Notes: generated by a model not told the origin, from the letters alone. Shown: positions 47,215 to 55,581, numbered from the stretch's first letter. The stretch is 64,000 bases of DNA from Blautia sp. BIOML-A1 (GCF_009883055.1 NZ_WWVR01000005.1:56203-120202); one strand, 5' to 3'. A program made the numbers and translations.

Positions 47215-48819
47215 ATGGCATTAAAAGGAACGACAAATGAAGAACGCATCTGGAACTTTTGTATTGGCAAAGGAATGAGCAAATGCGGAGCCGCAGGTCT
47301 TATGGGAAACATCTACGCAGAAAGCGGATTAGTCCCTACCAACCTGCAAAATTCATTTGAAAAGAAACTCGGATATACCGATGCAGCTTACACAGCAGCA
47401 GTCGATAACGGATCATACAAAAATTTTGTACGAGACAGTGCTGGATATGGTCTGTGCCAGTGGACTTATTGGAGCAGAAAACAGGCATTACTTGCATTCT
47501 GCCAGTCTAAAGGCACATCTATTGGCGATCTGGAGATGCAGCTTGAGTTCATGTACAAGGAACTGAGTGAAAACTACGGTACTGTGATTTCCGAACTGCG
47601 TAGCGCAACTTCTGTTCTTCAAGCATCCAATGCTGTGCTCTTAAAGTATGAACGTCCTGCTGACCAGAGTTCTGCCGTACAGAGACGCAGAGCATCTTAC
47701 GGTCAGGTATATTATGACAAATTTGCTTCAAAAGCAACTAAACCAGAAGGAGGTAAAACTATGGGTTACACAAATAGTTCACTTGTAGATTGTGTGGTAA
47801 AGAGTCCGAACCACAGTGGCAGACGTACTCACTCCATTGATAGATTAACACCGCATTGCGTTGTTGGACAGCTTTCTGCTGAATCAATCGGAAGTTGTTT
47901 TACAAGCTCATCTGTACAAGCAAGCTGTAACTATGGTATCGGCAAGGATGGACGAGTTGTGTTATGTGTTGATGAAGCCAACCGGAGTTGGTGTTCATCT
48001 AGCAACGCAAACGACCAGAGAGCCATTACTATTGAATGTGCCAGCGGTATGAAAGAGCCTTACGAAATGAATAATACCGTATATGAAAAGCTGATTAAGC
48101 TTTGCGCTGATATCTGTCGTAGAAACGGTAAAACTAAAGTAGTTTGGAAGGGTAGCAAATCTGCTTCTCTTGCATACGAACCAAAGAGCAATGAGATGGT
48201 GCTGACTGCTCATCGCTTCTTTGCGAATAAGAGCTGTCCTGGCGATTGGCTTTATTCGAGATATAGCGATTTAGCTAATCGTATCAATGCATTACTCGGA
48301 AGCGGAACCACAGCATCAGGAGGAAACTCTAATGACTCTACAAACACTTCTGCACCATCAAAACCGAATACAAACTTCCCAAAGGTACCATTTACAGTCA
48401 ACGTGATTGTGTCTGATTTGAATATCAGAAAAGCACCTAATGGAGATATTGTCGGGAAAACCGGAAAGGGTGTATTTACAATTACATCTGTGAAGAATGG
48501 CTGGGGAAAGCTTAAATCTGGTGCTGGATGGATTTATCTTGCAAATGCGGATTATTGTACGATTGGCTCATCTGTATCTGGTACATCTTCAAAACCATCT
48601 ACAAACGTATCAAAAGTACCGTATAAGGTTCGTGTCGATGCAAGTGATCTTAGAATTCGGTCTGGCGCTGGCACAAACTATCCGACTACTGGTGAATATA
48701 CCGGAAAGGGAACTTTCACTATTATCGAGGAAAAAGCAGGAACTGGCTCTACTAAGGGTTGGGGAAAATTGAAATCCGGAGCCGGATGGATTTCTCTTGA
48801 TTACTGCGTAAAACTGTAA
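47215..48819 (+). CDS. Modular phage endolysin: tail-lysin domain + amidase + two SH3 domains
   Basis: 534 residues. About 1-175 match a phage tail lysin fold (GLMGNIYAESGLVPTNLQN, GYGLCQWTYWSRK). About 183-365 are an N-acetylmuramoyl-L-alanine amidase (SIDRLTPHCVVGQ, DQRAITIECASG, LTAHRFFANKSCPGDWLY with zinc His and Cys). After a Ser/Thr/Asn linker, two bacterial SH3 repeats (about 390-445 and 465-534) each contain GWGKLKSGAGWI. It degrades peptidoglycan for lysis. A second start, ATG 47761 behind AAGGAGG, lies exactly at the amidase boundary and could make a 352-residue amidase-SH3 form. Confidence 0.9.
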   Translation: MALKGTTNEERIWNFCIGKGMSKCGAAGLMGNIYAESGLVPTNLQNSFEKKLGYTDAAYTAAVDNGSYKNFVRDSAGYGLCQWTYWSRKQALLAFCQSKGTSIGDLEMQLEFMYKELSENYGTVISELRSATSVLQASNAVLLKYERPADQSSAVQRRRASYGQVYYDKFASKATKPEGGKTMGYTNSSLVDCVVKSPNHSGRRTHSIDRLTPHCVVGQLSAESIGSCFTSSSVQASCNYGIGKDGRVVLCVDEANRSWCSSSNANDQRAITIECASGMKEPYEMNNTVYEKLIKLCADICRRNGKTKVVWKGSKSASLAYEPKSNEMVLTAHRFFANKSCPGDWLYSRYSDLANRINALLGSGTTASGGNSNDSTNTSAPSKPNTNFPKVPFTVNVIVSDLNIRKAPNGDIVGKTGKGVFTITSVKNGWGKLKSGAGWIYLANADYCTIGSSVSGTSSKPSTNVSKVPYKVRVDASDLRIRSGAGTNYPTTGEYTGKGTFTIIEEKAGTGSTKGWGKLKSGAGWISLDYCVKL

Positions 48820-48828
48820 TCTATGTTT

Positions 48829-48848
48829 GGGCGGTAAATTCCGCCCTT
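48829..48848 (+). terminator. Hairpin after the endolysin gene
   Basis: GGGCGG-TAAATT-CCGCCC followed by TTATGTGTTT; a weak terminator. Confidence 0.5.
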
Positions 48849-48882
48849 ATGTGTTTCCGGCATGTAACTTTTGGAGGGAAAT

Positions 48883-49398
48883 ATGGAAAAATTACTTACA
48901 AACTATTCTCCCACAGATATTATCATGTACACAGTAATCCTGTGTCTTGCTGTTAAGGGAGTAGTGTCTTTTATCGACTGGGCTTGTGATCGTGTCCGCA
49001 AATACTATGATAAAGACCATGACGAACGAGAAGAGATTGACACGATTAAAGAAGATGTAGATGAACTGAAGGAAGCTAAAGAAGATACGAATAATTCTGT
49101 AGACAAAATCAATGACAGTATTGCTATGCTGATTGAGTCTGACAAGGAAAGTATCAAGGCTTATGTAACAGAACGTCATCATTTCTTCGTATATGAGCAT
49201 GGATGGATTGATGACTACTCTATGGAATGCTTAGAGCGTAGATTCTTAATCTATCAGCATGAGCATGGTAACTCATTTGTAGAAGGTCTTATGGACGAAA
49301 TACGTGCGTTGCCTAAACAGCCACCGGAACAGTATAAACACAAATTTGATGGTACTGCTACATACGTGAAAAACGCAAAAGCAAAGACAAAGCATTAA
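48883..49398 (+). CDS. Phage membrane protein with coiled coil (171 aa)
   Basis: Started at ATG 48883 (SD TTGGAGGG). One N-terminal membrane segment (IIMYTVILCLAVKGVVSFID) precedes a long acidic coiled coil (EEIDTIKEDVDELKEAKED) and a soluble C-terminal part. The layout resembles phage holin-like or lysis accessory proteins after endolysin genes, but the family is not certain. Confidence 0.65.
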   Translation: MEKLLTNYSPTDIIMYTVILCLAVKGVVSFIDWACDRVRKYYDKDHDEREEIDTIKEDVDELKEAKEDTNNSVDKINDSIAMLIESDKESIKAYVTERHHFFVYEHGWIDDYSMECLERRFLIYQHEHGNSFVEGLMDEIRALPKQPPEQYKHKFDGTATYVKNAKAKTKH

Positions 49399-49415
49399 AC
49401 AGGAGGTGCTTGAGA

Positions 49416-49700
49416 ATGTATAGAATTATGATTGCTCAGGCTAAGCGAGATAATTACGAAACGCTGTATAAATATTTGACAACAAATATTGATGGCGAGG
49501 TAATTCCGCTTGAACTCGGTTCCAAAGAAGCTTTGGATAAAAGAGTTGAAAAGATGCTCAATGAAGAAGGATATGCTAAGAGTGACTTCATTATCGTAAG
49601 AGTCGTTGACTATACGATTGATGCTACTGCATACACCAATACAGACGTCAACGCTGACACTTCTAATATCGATGTGACGCTGTTGAGAGCAGAAAAATAA
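49416..49700 (+). CDS. Hypothetical phage protein (94 aa)
   Basis: Started at ATG 49416, nine bases after AGGAGG. It begins MYRIMIAQAKRDNYETLYKY and ends in a Thr/Asp-rich beta stretch. No recognisable family. It is the last gene of the element, ahead of a terminator and the right repeat. Confidence 0.6.
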   Translation: MYRIMIAQAKRDNYETLYKYLTTNIDGEVIPLELGSKEALDKRVEKMLNEEGYAKSDFIIVRVVDYTIDATAYTNTDVNADTSNIDVTLLRAEK

Positions 49701-49733
49701 TATGTAAGAAAATGTGAGTGTGTATATAAATAT

Positions 49734-49776
49734 AGGCAGATTGGTAAATAAAAACCAGTCTGCCTTCTTTTTCTAT
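49734..49776 (+). terminator. Terminator at the right end of the prophage
   Basis: AGGCAGATTGG/CCAGTCTGCCT hairpin followed by TCTTTTTCT. The gene-free stretch 49701-50031 holds this hairpin, the right arm repeat, attR and the terminator of the sensor kinase gene. Confidence 0.8.
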
Positions 49777-49794
49777 ATGACATATTCGAGACAC

Positions 49795-49816
49795 TATAAT
49801 TCGTAAATAATTCGTA
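49795..49816. repeat. Right copy of the 22-base direct repeat (likely integrase arm site)
   Basis: Identical over 22 bases to 40825-40846 and in the same orientation, 70 bases inside attR. Confidence 0.65.
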
Positions 49817-49886
49817 AAAGTAATAAAAGTGCTAAAGATTTTCTTGTTATTAAATGATAATCAGTGTGTTATAAAAAATAATTGCT

Positions 49887-49910
49887 ATCGTAATCAATAA
49901 TACCTATCAT
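49887..49910. repeat. attR of the prophage, carrying the displaced hisH start
   Basis: On the minus strand it reads ATG and encodes MIGIIDYD before running into element sequence and a stop five codons on. It matches attL at 20 of 24 positions; three of the four differences are silent or conservative in HisH. Confidence 0.75.
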
Positions 49911-49985
49911 TCGCGTCTCACATCCTGTCTTTTTTCATATAACACAGTTCTCCAAAAAGCAACTGTCATGTAAGCAAGTATACAG

Positions 49986-50028
49986 CAAAAAGAAGCAGAT
50001 GCAAAGTAATTTCTTTACATCCGCTCCT
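49986..50028 (-). terminator. Terminator of the two-component operon
   Basis: 16-bp stem with three G-T pairs around loop AAATTA, followed on the minus strand by TTTTTG; it begins 4 bases after the kinase stop codon. Confidence 0.8.
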
Positions 50029-50031
50029 TTT

Positions 50032-51564
50032 TTAATCATTTTTGCGGTCCAGTGTGAACCAGAATTCGACTCCGTTATCATAATTCTGCACACCATACTG
50101 CTGATGCAGACTTTCCATGATCGCTTTTACGATGGAAAGTCCGATTCCGCTTCCACCATATTCCCTGGTCCTTGCCTTATCTACCTTGTAAAATTTATTC
50201 CACAGTTTCGGAATATCCTCCTCCGGGATCGGAGTTCCTGTATTAAATACCGTTACCCGGACACGGTCATCCTCAGGCAGCACACGGATTTCAATTTCCC
50301 TCTCGCCATTCAAGTGATTCAGTGCATTGCTGGTATAATTCGTCACAACTTCTTCAATCTTGAACTCATCTGCCCAGACATATACCGGATCCGATGCTTC
50401 AAAATTCACTTTTGCCTCTTTTTGCTGGATCATGATATCCATAGACTGGAGGACTCCCCGAATCAGACTTACAATATCAAATCTCTCCATGGTCACCTCA
50501 TCCCGGCCGGATTCCAGCTGATTCAGTGTCAGCAGGTTCTTGACAAGCTTGTTCATCTTGGCCGCTTCATCCATGATCACATCACAATAAAATTCTCTGC
50601 TCTCCGGATCATCAGAGATATTTTCTTTAAGGCCTTCCGCATATCCCTGCACCAGTGCGATCGGCGTCTTAAGCTCATGAGAAACATTATTCAAAAACTC
50701 CTGACGCATCCTGTCAATCTTTTCCTTATTTTCGATGTCCTTAAGGAGCTGATTGTTCGCTGATTTAAGCTCTGAGATTGTCTTTTCCAGCTGTTCGGAC
50801 ATTCTGTTGAAGTTCTCTCCAAGCTCATCAATCTCATTACCTGCCTGGCTGTGATACTTTGCATCAAAATCCAGTTCACTCATCTTGGTAGAAAGCCGCG
50901 TCAGTTCACTGATAGGCTTTGTGATACGCTTCGTGACCACCCAGATCATCAGTCCGCTCAGAGCAATGATCACAAGACCCACGTAGAAATAAAAACTGTT
51001 GGAGATTGCAACACTCTCACGAATACTCTCCAGCGGGGTACGGATCAGAAAATAGCATCCATTTCCCAGTTCTCCCCAGCTTTCTACATACTCCATTCCC
51101 GCAAAGCGGTCACTTACCTGCTGGATCACATAGCTGTCATACTTCTGAAGGACTTTTTCCTTACCTTTCTTCCGGTCCAGATCGTAAATATATCCTACCA
51201 GCCGGGCCTCCAGCAGATCCTCATTGCTTCCGACAGCACATATCGTCTGACCATCCGCTGTGATCATCACCCAGGTAAGATTATTCTCAGAGCAGTCCTT
51301 AAATATCTGATCTGAGATTTCTGCACTGCTGTTTCCGTCCGAGTCCGTTACTACATCAAGACTTTCCAGATTTTGCACCGCATCTCTCAGAACTTCTGTT
51401 TTCCTGCTGATATAATAATGTTCCAGAAACAGTCCATTGATCAGTGTTATGACGATCATAGAAAGAAGAAGCAGTCCGATAAACAGGACTGCTATCTGTC
51501 GGCGAAGCGGATGAAATTTCCTGGTCTTGTGCTTCTTAGCTGAATCTTCGTGTAAACATTTCAT
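50032..51564 (-). CDS. Membrane sensor histidine kinase
   Basis: A 510-residue kinase. Membrane segments at about 25-47 and 193-213 enclose an outer sensory domain of about 145 residues. HAMP follows (KRITKPISELTRLSTKMSEL), then HisKA with the phospho-His in NNVSHELKTPIALVQGYAEG, and HATPase with N box (VVTNYTSNALNH) and G box (GGSGIGLSIVK). It phosphorylates the response regulator encoded just upstream (4-base overlap). The signal is unknown. The kinase gene is the last of a two-gene operon. Confidence 0.94.
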   Translation of the reverse strand: MKCLHEDSAKKHKTRKFHPLRRQIAVLFIGLLLLSMIVITLINGLFLEHYYISRKTEVLRDAVQNLESLDVVTDSDGNSSAEISDQIFKDCSENNLTWVMITADGQTICAVGSNEDLLEARLVGYIYDLDRKKGKEKVLQKYDSYVIQQVSDRFAGMEYVESWGELGNGCYFLIRTPLESIRESVAISNSFYFYVGLVIIALSGLMIWVVTKRITKPISELTRLSTKMSELDFDAKYHSQAGNEIDELGENFNRMSEQLEKTISELKSANNQLLKDIENKEKIDRMRQEFLNNVSHELKTPIALVQGYAEGLKENISDDPESREFYCDVIMDEAAKMNKLVKNLLTLNQLESGRDEVTMERFDIVSLIRGVLQSMDIMIQQKEAKVNFEASDPVYVWADEFKIEEVVTNYTSNALNHLNGEREIEIRVLPEDDRVRVTVFNTGTPIPEEDIPKLWNKFYKVDKARTREYGGSGIGLSIVKAIMESLHQQYGVQNYDNGVEFWFTLDRKND

Positions 51565-52244
51565 GATTCATCCACCTCAAATTTATAACCCATTCCCCAG
51601 ACTGTCTTGATATATTCTCCCTTCGCACCCATCTTACTTCTCAGTTTCTTGACATGCGTATCAATAGTTCTGGCATCTCCAAAATAATCATAATTCCATA
51701 CGGAATTCAGAATTTTCTCCCTGGAAAGAGCAATTCCCTGATTCTCAAGGAAATATGTCAGGAGTTCAAATTCCTTAAAGCTCAGTTCCATAGGCGCCCC
51801 GTCAACAGTCGCCTGATGTGCGGCCTTATCGATCACAATTCCACCGGCTGACAGAACATCATTTCCTGCATCCTGTCCTGTTCTTCGAAGAATGGCCTCC
51901 ACTCTCGCAACCAGAATCTTCGGGCTAAACGGTTTCGAGATGTATTCATCCACTCCAAGGTCAAATCCCAGGAGTTCATCCCTCTCATCCCCACGTGCTG
52001 TCAGCATGATGATCGGCACCTTGGAATTCTTACGGATCTCCCTGCATACTTCCCAGCCGTCCATTTTCGGCATCATAACATCCAGAAGTATAAGGGCAAT
52101 ATCCTTTTCTTCATAAAAAATGTCCATTGCTTCTTCGCCGTCACCGGCCTCCAGAACCTGGAAATTCTTTTTTTCGAGAAAGTCTCTCACCAGCTTTCTC
52201 ATACGGCTTTCATCATCTACTATAAGAATTTTCGGGGCTTCCAT
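51561..52244 (-). CDS. OmpR-family response regulator
   Basis: 227 residues from the ATG at 52244 (MEAPKILIVDDE; SD TTGGAGG). The receiver domain has DDE, phospho-Asp in LLDVMMPKMDGWE, the Thr and Lys of the switch (MLTARGDE, ISKPFSP), and the C-terminal winged helix (FKEFELLTYFLENQ, TIDTHVKKLRSKM). All key residues are intact. It is a DNA-binding partner of the kinase that follows. A full copy of the 142-bp repeat lies in its upstream region. Confidence 0.95.
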   Translation of the reverse strand: MEAPKILIVDDESRMRKLVRDFLEKKNFQVLEAGDGEEAMDIFYEEKDIALILLDVMMPKMDGWEVCREIRKNSKVPIIMLTARGDERDELLGFDLGVDEYISKPFSPKILVARVEAILRRTGQDAGNDVLSAGGIVIDKAAHQATVDGAPMELSFKEFELLTYFLENQGIALSREKILNSVWNYDYFGDARTIDTHVKKLRSKMGAKGEYIKTVWGMGYKFEVDES

Positions 52245-52295
52245 CTCTGATTCCTCCAATCAAATTTTCTTGTCACTGCTCACAATGACCGCTTT

Positions 52296-52437
52296 GTTAC
52301 TGTTCACTCCGTTCACAGTAACTTGGTCAAAATGCATTCCAAATCACCTTCGGTGATAGCATTTTGCCCCGTATGTCTCGGGATTTTGCCATATTCATGG
52401 CAAAACACCTCGCGGGATATTACCTGTAAACAGTTAC
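52296..52437 (-). repeat. 142-bp structured repeat, full copy B
   Basis: Begins GTTACTGTTCAC and ends GTAAACAGTTAC on the plus strand, i.e. inverted relative to copy A. It lies between the EAL-protein stop and the response-regulator start and fills most of that gap. Confidence 0.9.
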
Positions 52438-52503
52438 ACCGCTTCCTCTATCGTTCATATGCTGTTATCTTATCAGAGATTTATGTTTGTTTTGTGAACA
52501 TTT

Positions 52504-54159
52504 TCAGGAATTCTGATCCAGTTTTTCCGAAAACTCATCTTTTTTCAACGGTCTGTAGAAATAATATCCCTGAATGTAATCGCAGCCATGGTTTCTGAGG
52601 AATTCTACCTGTTCCTTTGTTTCTGCACCCTCTGCCACGGTTTTGGCGTCCAGTGCGTGTGCTGTCTCTATGATCAGTGGAATCAGCCTTCTTGTCCTTG
52701 AATTCATCTCAATCTCTCTCGTAAAAGACATATCGATCTTGAGGATATCAAAGGAAAACCTCTGAAGCATGTTGAAAGAGGAATATCCACTTCCGAAATC
52801 ATCCAGAAGAATCCATGCTCCTTTTTTCTTGATCTTGTTCAGAACCTTACCGACATTCTCCTCCAGTGCCGCATAGGAGGTTTCTGTGATCTCAAACCGG
52901 ATCAGTTCCGACGGAAACTCCGGATGTTCGAGAAAATCGACGATTTCATCGATCAGTGCCTCATCATAAAAATCCATCCATGAAAGATTCATGGAGACCG
53001 GAACAACCTCCAGCCCTTTCTCATATCTGCCCGAGATATAGGAACGCACCTTCTGAAAAACATAACGGTCAAGTTTGGAAACAGAGCCATCCTCCTCCAG
53101 TTTCAGTACAAATATACCAGGAGAAATAAATCCCTTCTTTGGATGTATCCAACGAACCAATGCCTCTGCTGACATAATCCTGCCTGTAACAGGATCTACA
53201 ATCGGCTGATAATACACTTCCAGTTCTTCATTTATGATTGCTTCTTCGAATGCAGCTGCGATTTCCGCCTTATCAATATATTCCATCTCCATCTTCTGAT
53301 CGAACACTGCATATGGCTTAAGGTATTCATCTACAATGTGCTGCTTTGCGAGCTTAGCCCGGTCGACCATCCCTGCCACGGGCATATTCTCATCCTTCAG
53401 ATAAAAAATGCCACAGCAACTGTGCACACGAATCTTCTTATTGTAAATTTCAAAAGTCTGATTACAAAACTCTTCCAGCTTCTTCAGAGAGATCCTGTCA
53501 CGCTCCACAAAACTCACGAAATGATCTGCTTCTACCCTTGCTGTATAAACAGGATGCAAAAAAGACCTCTCTATACTCTTGCAGAAACTTTGAAGGATGC
53601 AGTCTCCCTCCTTTACACCAAGAAGTTCATTTGTTGCTTTAAAGTTCTTAATGTTAAAGTACAGGATTCCATATCTGGTTCTGTCCTCGCAATGATTCAG
53701 GAATCTTTCTACCATATAGACGAATCCCCGGCGATTATAGGCTCTGGTGAGATAATCTCTGTATTCCTTCTCATGAGTGGCGATCGCATTCTCGATACGG
53801 TGATTCAGTATGCTTGTAACAAAAGGAAGTCTGAAACAGTCACAGGCCCCAAGTCTGTATGCTCTCTTAACATCTGCAGTCAGACTTGCAATCACAGCGA
53901 TCACAGCAAACTCATCCAGCCACTTCTTCTCTCCCATAATCCTGAGGAGTTCGTATCCATCAATGTCCGGCATCTCCAGCTTCAGAAGCACCAGTTCCAG
54001 ATTCCAATGTTCCTTTTCAAGGATTTCCAGAGCCTCACGACCATTTCCTGCCAGTTTTATCTCATAGATTTCCCCCAAAATATCATTCAACATTTCTCTG
54101 TTGATCTCTGAATTGTCTATTACCAGGATTCTGGCACGCTGCTGATATATTCTGCTCAT
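52504..54159 (-). CDS. Degenerate receiver - degenerate GGDEF - EAL protein (probable c-di-GMP phosphodiesterase)
   Basis: 551 residues. The receiver (about 8-125) has Lys in place of the phospho-acceptor Asp (LVLLKLEMPDIDGYE) and one acidic-pocket residue lost (LVIDNSEIN). The GGDEF domain (about 140-285) has VEADHF at the active site, so it should not make c-di-GMP. The EAL domain (about 300-545) is intact: SAEALVRWIHP, NLSWMDF, RFEITETSYA, LLDDFGSGYSS, KIDMSF, AEGAETKEQ and QGYYFYRPL. It should therefore hydrolyse c-di-GMP, possibly controlled by ligand binding to the dead domains. Own promoter about 125 bases upstream. Confidence 0.92.
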   Translation of the reverse strand: MSRIYQQRARILVIDNSEINREMLNDILGEIYEIKLAGNGREALEILEKEHWNLELVLLKLEMPDIDGYELLRIMGEKKWLDEFAVIAVIASLTADVKRAYRLGACDCFRLPFVTSILNHRIENAIATHEKEYRDYLTRAYNRRGFVYMVERFLNHCEDRTRYGILYFNIKNFKATNELLGVKEGDCILQSFCKSIERSFLHPVYTARVEADHFVSFVERDRISLKKLEEFCNQTFEIYNKKIRVHSCCGIFYLKDENMPVAGMVDRAKLAKQHIVDEYLKPYAVFDQKMEMEYIDKAEIAAAFEEAIINEELEVYYQPIVDPVTGRIMSAEALVRWIHPKKGFISPGIFVLKLEEDGSVSKLDRYVFQKVRSYISGRYEKGLEVVPVSMNLSWMDFYDEALIDEIVDFLEHPEFPSELIRFEITETSYAALEENVGKVLNKIKKKGAWILLDDFGSGYSSFNMLQRFSFDILKIDMSFTREIEMNSRTRRLIPLIIETAHALDAKTVAEGAETKEQVEFLRNHGCDYIQGYYFYRPLKKDEFSEKLDQNS

Positions 54160-54197
54160 TCTGTAAATTCCTTCTCATAAAATACTGTATATTAATC

Positions 54198-54266
54198 GTT
54201 ACTGTTCACTCCGCTCACAGCAGCGTTGGCAAAATCCCTTGCGGAATATTACCTGTGAACAGTTAC
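54198..54266 (-). repeat. Shortened copy D of the 142-bp repeat, in the EAL gene leader
   Basis: 69 bases keeping both ends (GTTACTGTTCACTCC and GAATATTACCTGTGAACAGTTAC in part) but lacking the central hairpins. It lies between the promoter at 54283-54311 and the EAL start codon, so it is transcribed. Confidence 0.75.
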
Positions 54267-54282
54267 CACTATTCTGCTGTAC

Positions 54283-54311
54283 AGTATAATATAAGATCTG
54301 TTTTATTGCAA
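54283..54311 (-). promoter_or_regulatory. Promoter of the EAL protein gene
   Basis: Minus strand TTGCAA, 17 bases, TATACT. Confidence 0.7.
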
Positions 54312-54372
54312 TATACGAAATTTACTGTTCATCCTTTTATAAAAGCAAAAATGCTGCCTCAGAAAACCATCT

Positions 54373-54514
54373 GTTACTGTTCACTCCGTTCGCAGTAACT
54401 TGGTCAAAATCCATTCCATATCACCTTCGGTGATGGGATTTTGCCCCGTATGTCTCGGGATTTTGTCATATACATGACAAAACACCTCGCGGGATATTAC
54501 CTGTGAACAGTTAC
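54373..54514 (-). repeat. 142-bp structured repeat, full copy C
   Basis: Same orientation as copy B. It differs from A by paired changes in two stems: GCCAT/ATGGC becomes GTCAT/ATGAC, and AAAATGC/GCATTTT becomes AAAATCC/GGATTTT. It lies between the flavodoxin stop and the EAL promoter. Confidence 0.9.
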
Positions 54515-54573
54515 AGCTATCTTCATAAAAGATAATGGTTTCTGACGGCAGCATCTTTCATTTATTCTTTCAT

Positions 54574-54996
54574 TTATGCCAGAGCTTTTCCCAGTTCTTT
54601 GCATTTTTCTACTGCTTCATCGTCTGGCTCTTCCTGGCAGATTACACCATCTGAGACAAGAAGTGCTCCATCTTCTCTGCATTTATCTTCCCAGTTGTGC
54701 ATCCATTCTCCATCTCCCCAGCCATAGGATCCAAAAAGCCCGATCTTTTTGCCGGAAAGCTTTGCCTCACAGGAACTGAACATCGGCTCAAACTCATCCT
54801 CTTCCAGAACCTCATCACCCATAGCCGGGCATCCAAAAGCAATCGCATCAAATCCATCCACTTTTGCTGCATCAAAATCAGCTGTCTCGAATACAGACAC
54901 TTCTGCACCTGCTGCTTTTGCACCATCTGCCACTGCATTGGCCATGCTTTCTGTATTTCCTGTAGAACTCCAGTATACAACTGCTACTTTACTCAT
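54574..54996 (-). CDS. Flavodoxin
   Basis: A 140-residue FMN-binding electron carrier. The phosphate loop is YWSSTGNTESMANAVADGA; FMN loops are FGCPAMGDEVLEEDEFEP and GSYGWGDGEWM. It can replace ferredoxin when iron is scarce. It follows the DUF3793 gene by 33 bases, and both share a promoter with palindromic operators, which fits iron or metal control. Confidence 0.95.
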   Translation of the reverse strand: MSKVAVVYWSSTGNTESMANAVADGAKAAGAEVSVFETADFDAAKVDGFDAIAFGCPAMGDEVLEEDEFEPMFSSCEAKLSGKKIGLFGSYGWGDGEWMHNWEDKCREDGALLVSDGVICQEEPDDEAVEKCKELGKALA

Positions 54997-55029
54997 ATTC
55001 TTTTTACCTTGTCCTTTCTTGGTCCTTGA

Positions 55030-55581
55030 TCATGCTGCCACCGTAAGCTGGAGAATGCTTCTGCCATCCGCAAATAATCTCTGATAGATTTCTGAACACT
55101 TCTTCAGCTTCTGAAAAGTCATCCGGCTCTTATGCTCATCTCCATAAACCTTCCAGATTCCACAGCACTTGTAATTTTTTCCCTTCTGTTCAATAAATCC
55201 TGCCACATCATCCAGCGGATAACCCAGAAACAGTCCCACCTCATGCGGAAAACATTCATACTGAAAAAAGCGCTCCTGAAGCTTTCGAAGACAGCAGTCT
55301 GTCTCCCCACATTCATATCCACAGGTCTGAAGAATACTCTCTGCCCCTTTCCTGTTCAGATCAGCTTCCAGTCTGTTTTTTCGATAGACATATATCAAAG
55401 CCCTCTTCTCACCTGTCCGAAGTATTTCCACATAGACACCTTTACTATTCAGCTTACAGTTTTCTTCCTGTATCTCCTGATGCAGTTTTTCCATATCATC
55501 CGGCAGATAATTAAACATATTTGCCGTCTTTATCCCTGCAAGCGTCGGAGCGCAGTGCGCAACAATATCTGATTCTAACAT
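55030..55581 (-). CDS. DUF3793 family protein
   Basis: 183 residues from the ATG at 55581 (MLESDIVAHCAPTLAGIKTA), preceded by GGGGGT. The pattern AHCAPTLAGIKTANMF, LIYVYRKNRLEADLN, FPHEVGLFLGYPLDDVAGFI and WKVYGDEHKS matches DUF3793, a clostridial family often found next to flavodoxins and iron genes. Several Cys (ECGETDCCLRK) could bind metal. No biochemical role is known to me. First gene of the flavodoxin operon. Confidence 0.85.
   Translation of the reverse strand: MLESDIVAHCAPTLAGIKTANMFNYLPDDMEKLHQEIQEENCKLNSKGVYVEILRTGEKRALIYVYRKNRLEADLNRKGAESILQTCGYECGETDCCLRKLQERFFQYECFPHEVGLFLGYPLDDVAGFIEQKGKNYKCCGIWKVYGDEHKSRMTFQKLKKCSEIYQRLFADGRSILQLTVAA

Larger units (their letters stand above)
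40687..49910. mobile_element. Degenerate prophage (about 9.2 kb) inserted in the 5' end of hisH
   Basis: Bounded by imperfect direct repeats and by an integrase at the left end. Present: integrase, excisionase, dUTPase, the 3' end of a tail-fibre gene, a retroelement variable protein, a reverse-transcriptase remnant, six small phage genes, holin and endolysin. Absent: terminase, portal, capsid, head-tail and tape measure genes. At least two internal deletions are visible, near 43098 and 44741. The base and codon composition is more AT-rich than the host genes on both sides. It cannot make particles by itself, although integrase and lysis genes look intact. Confidence 0.88.
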
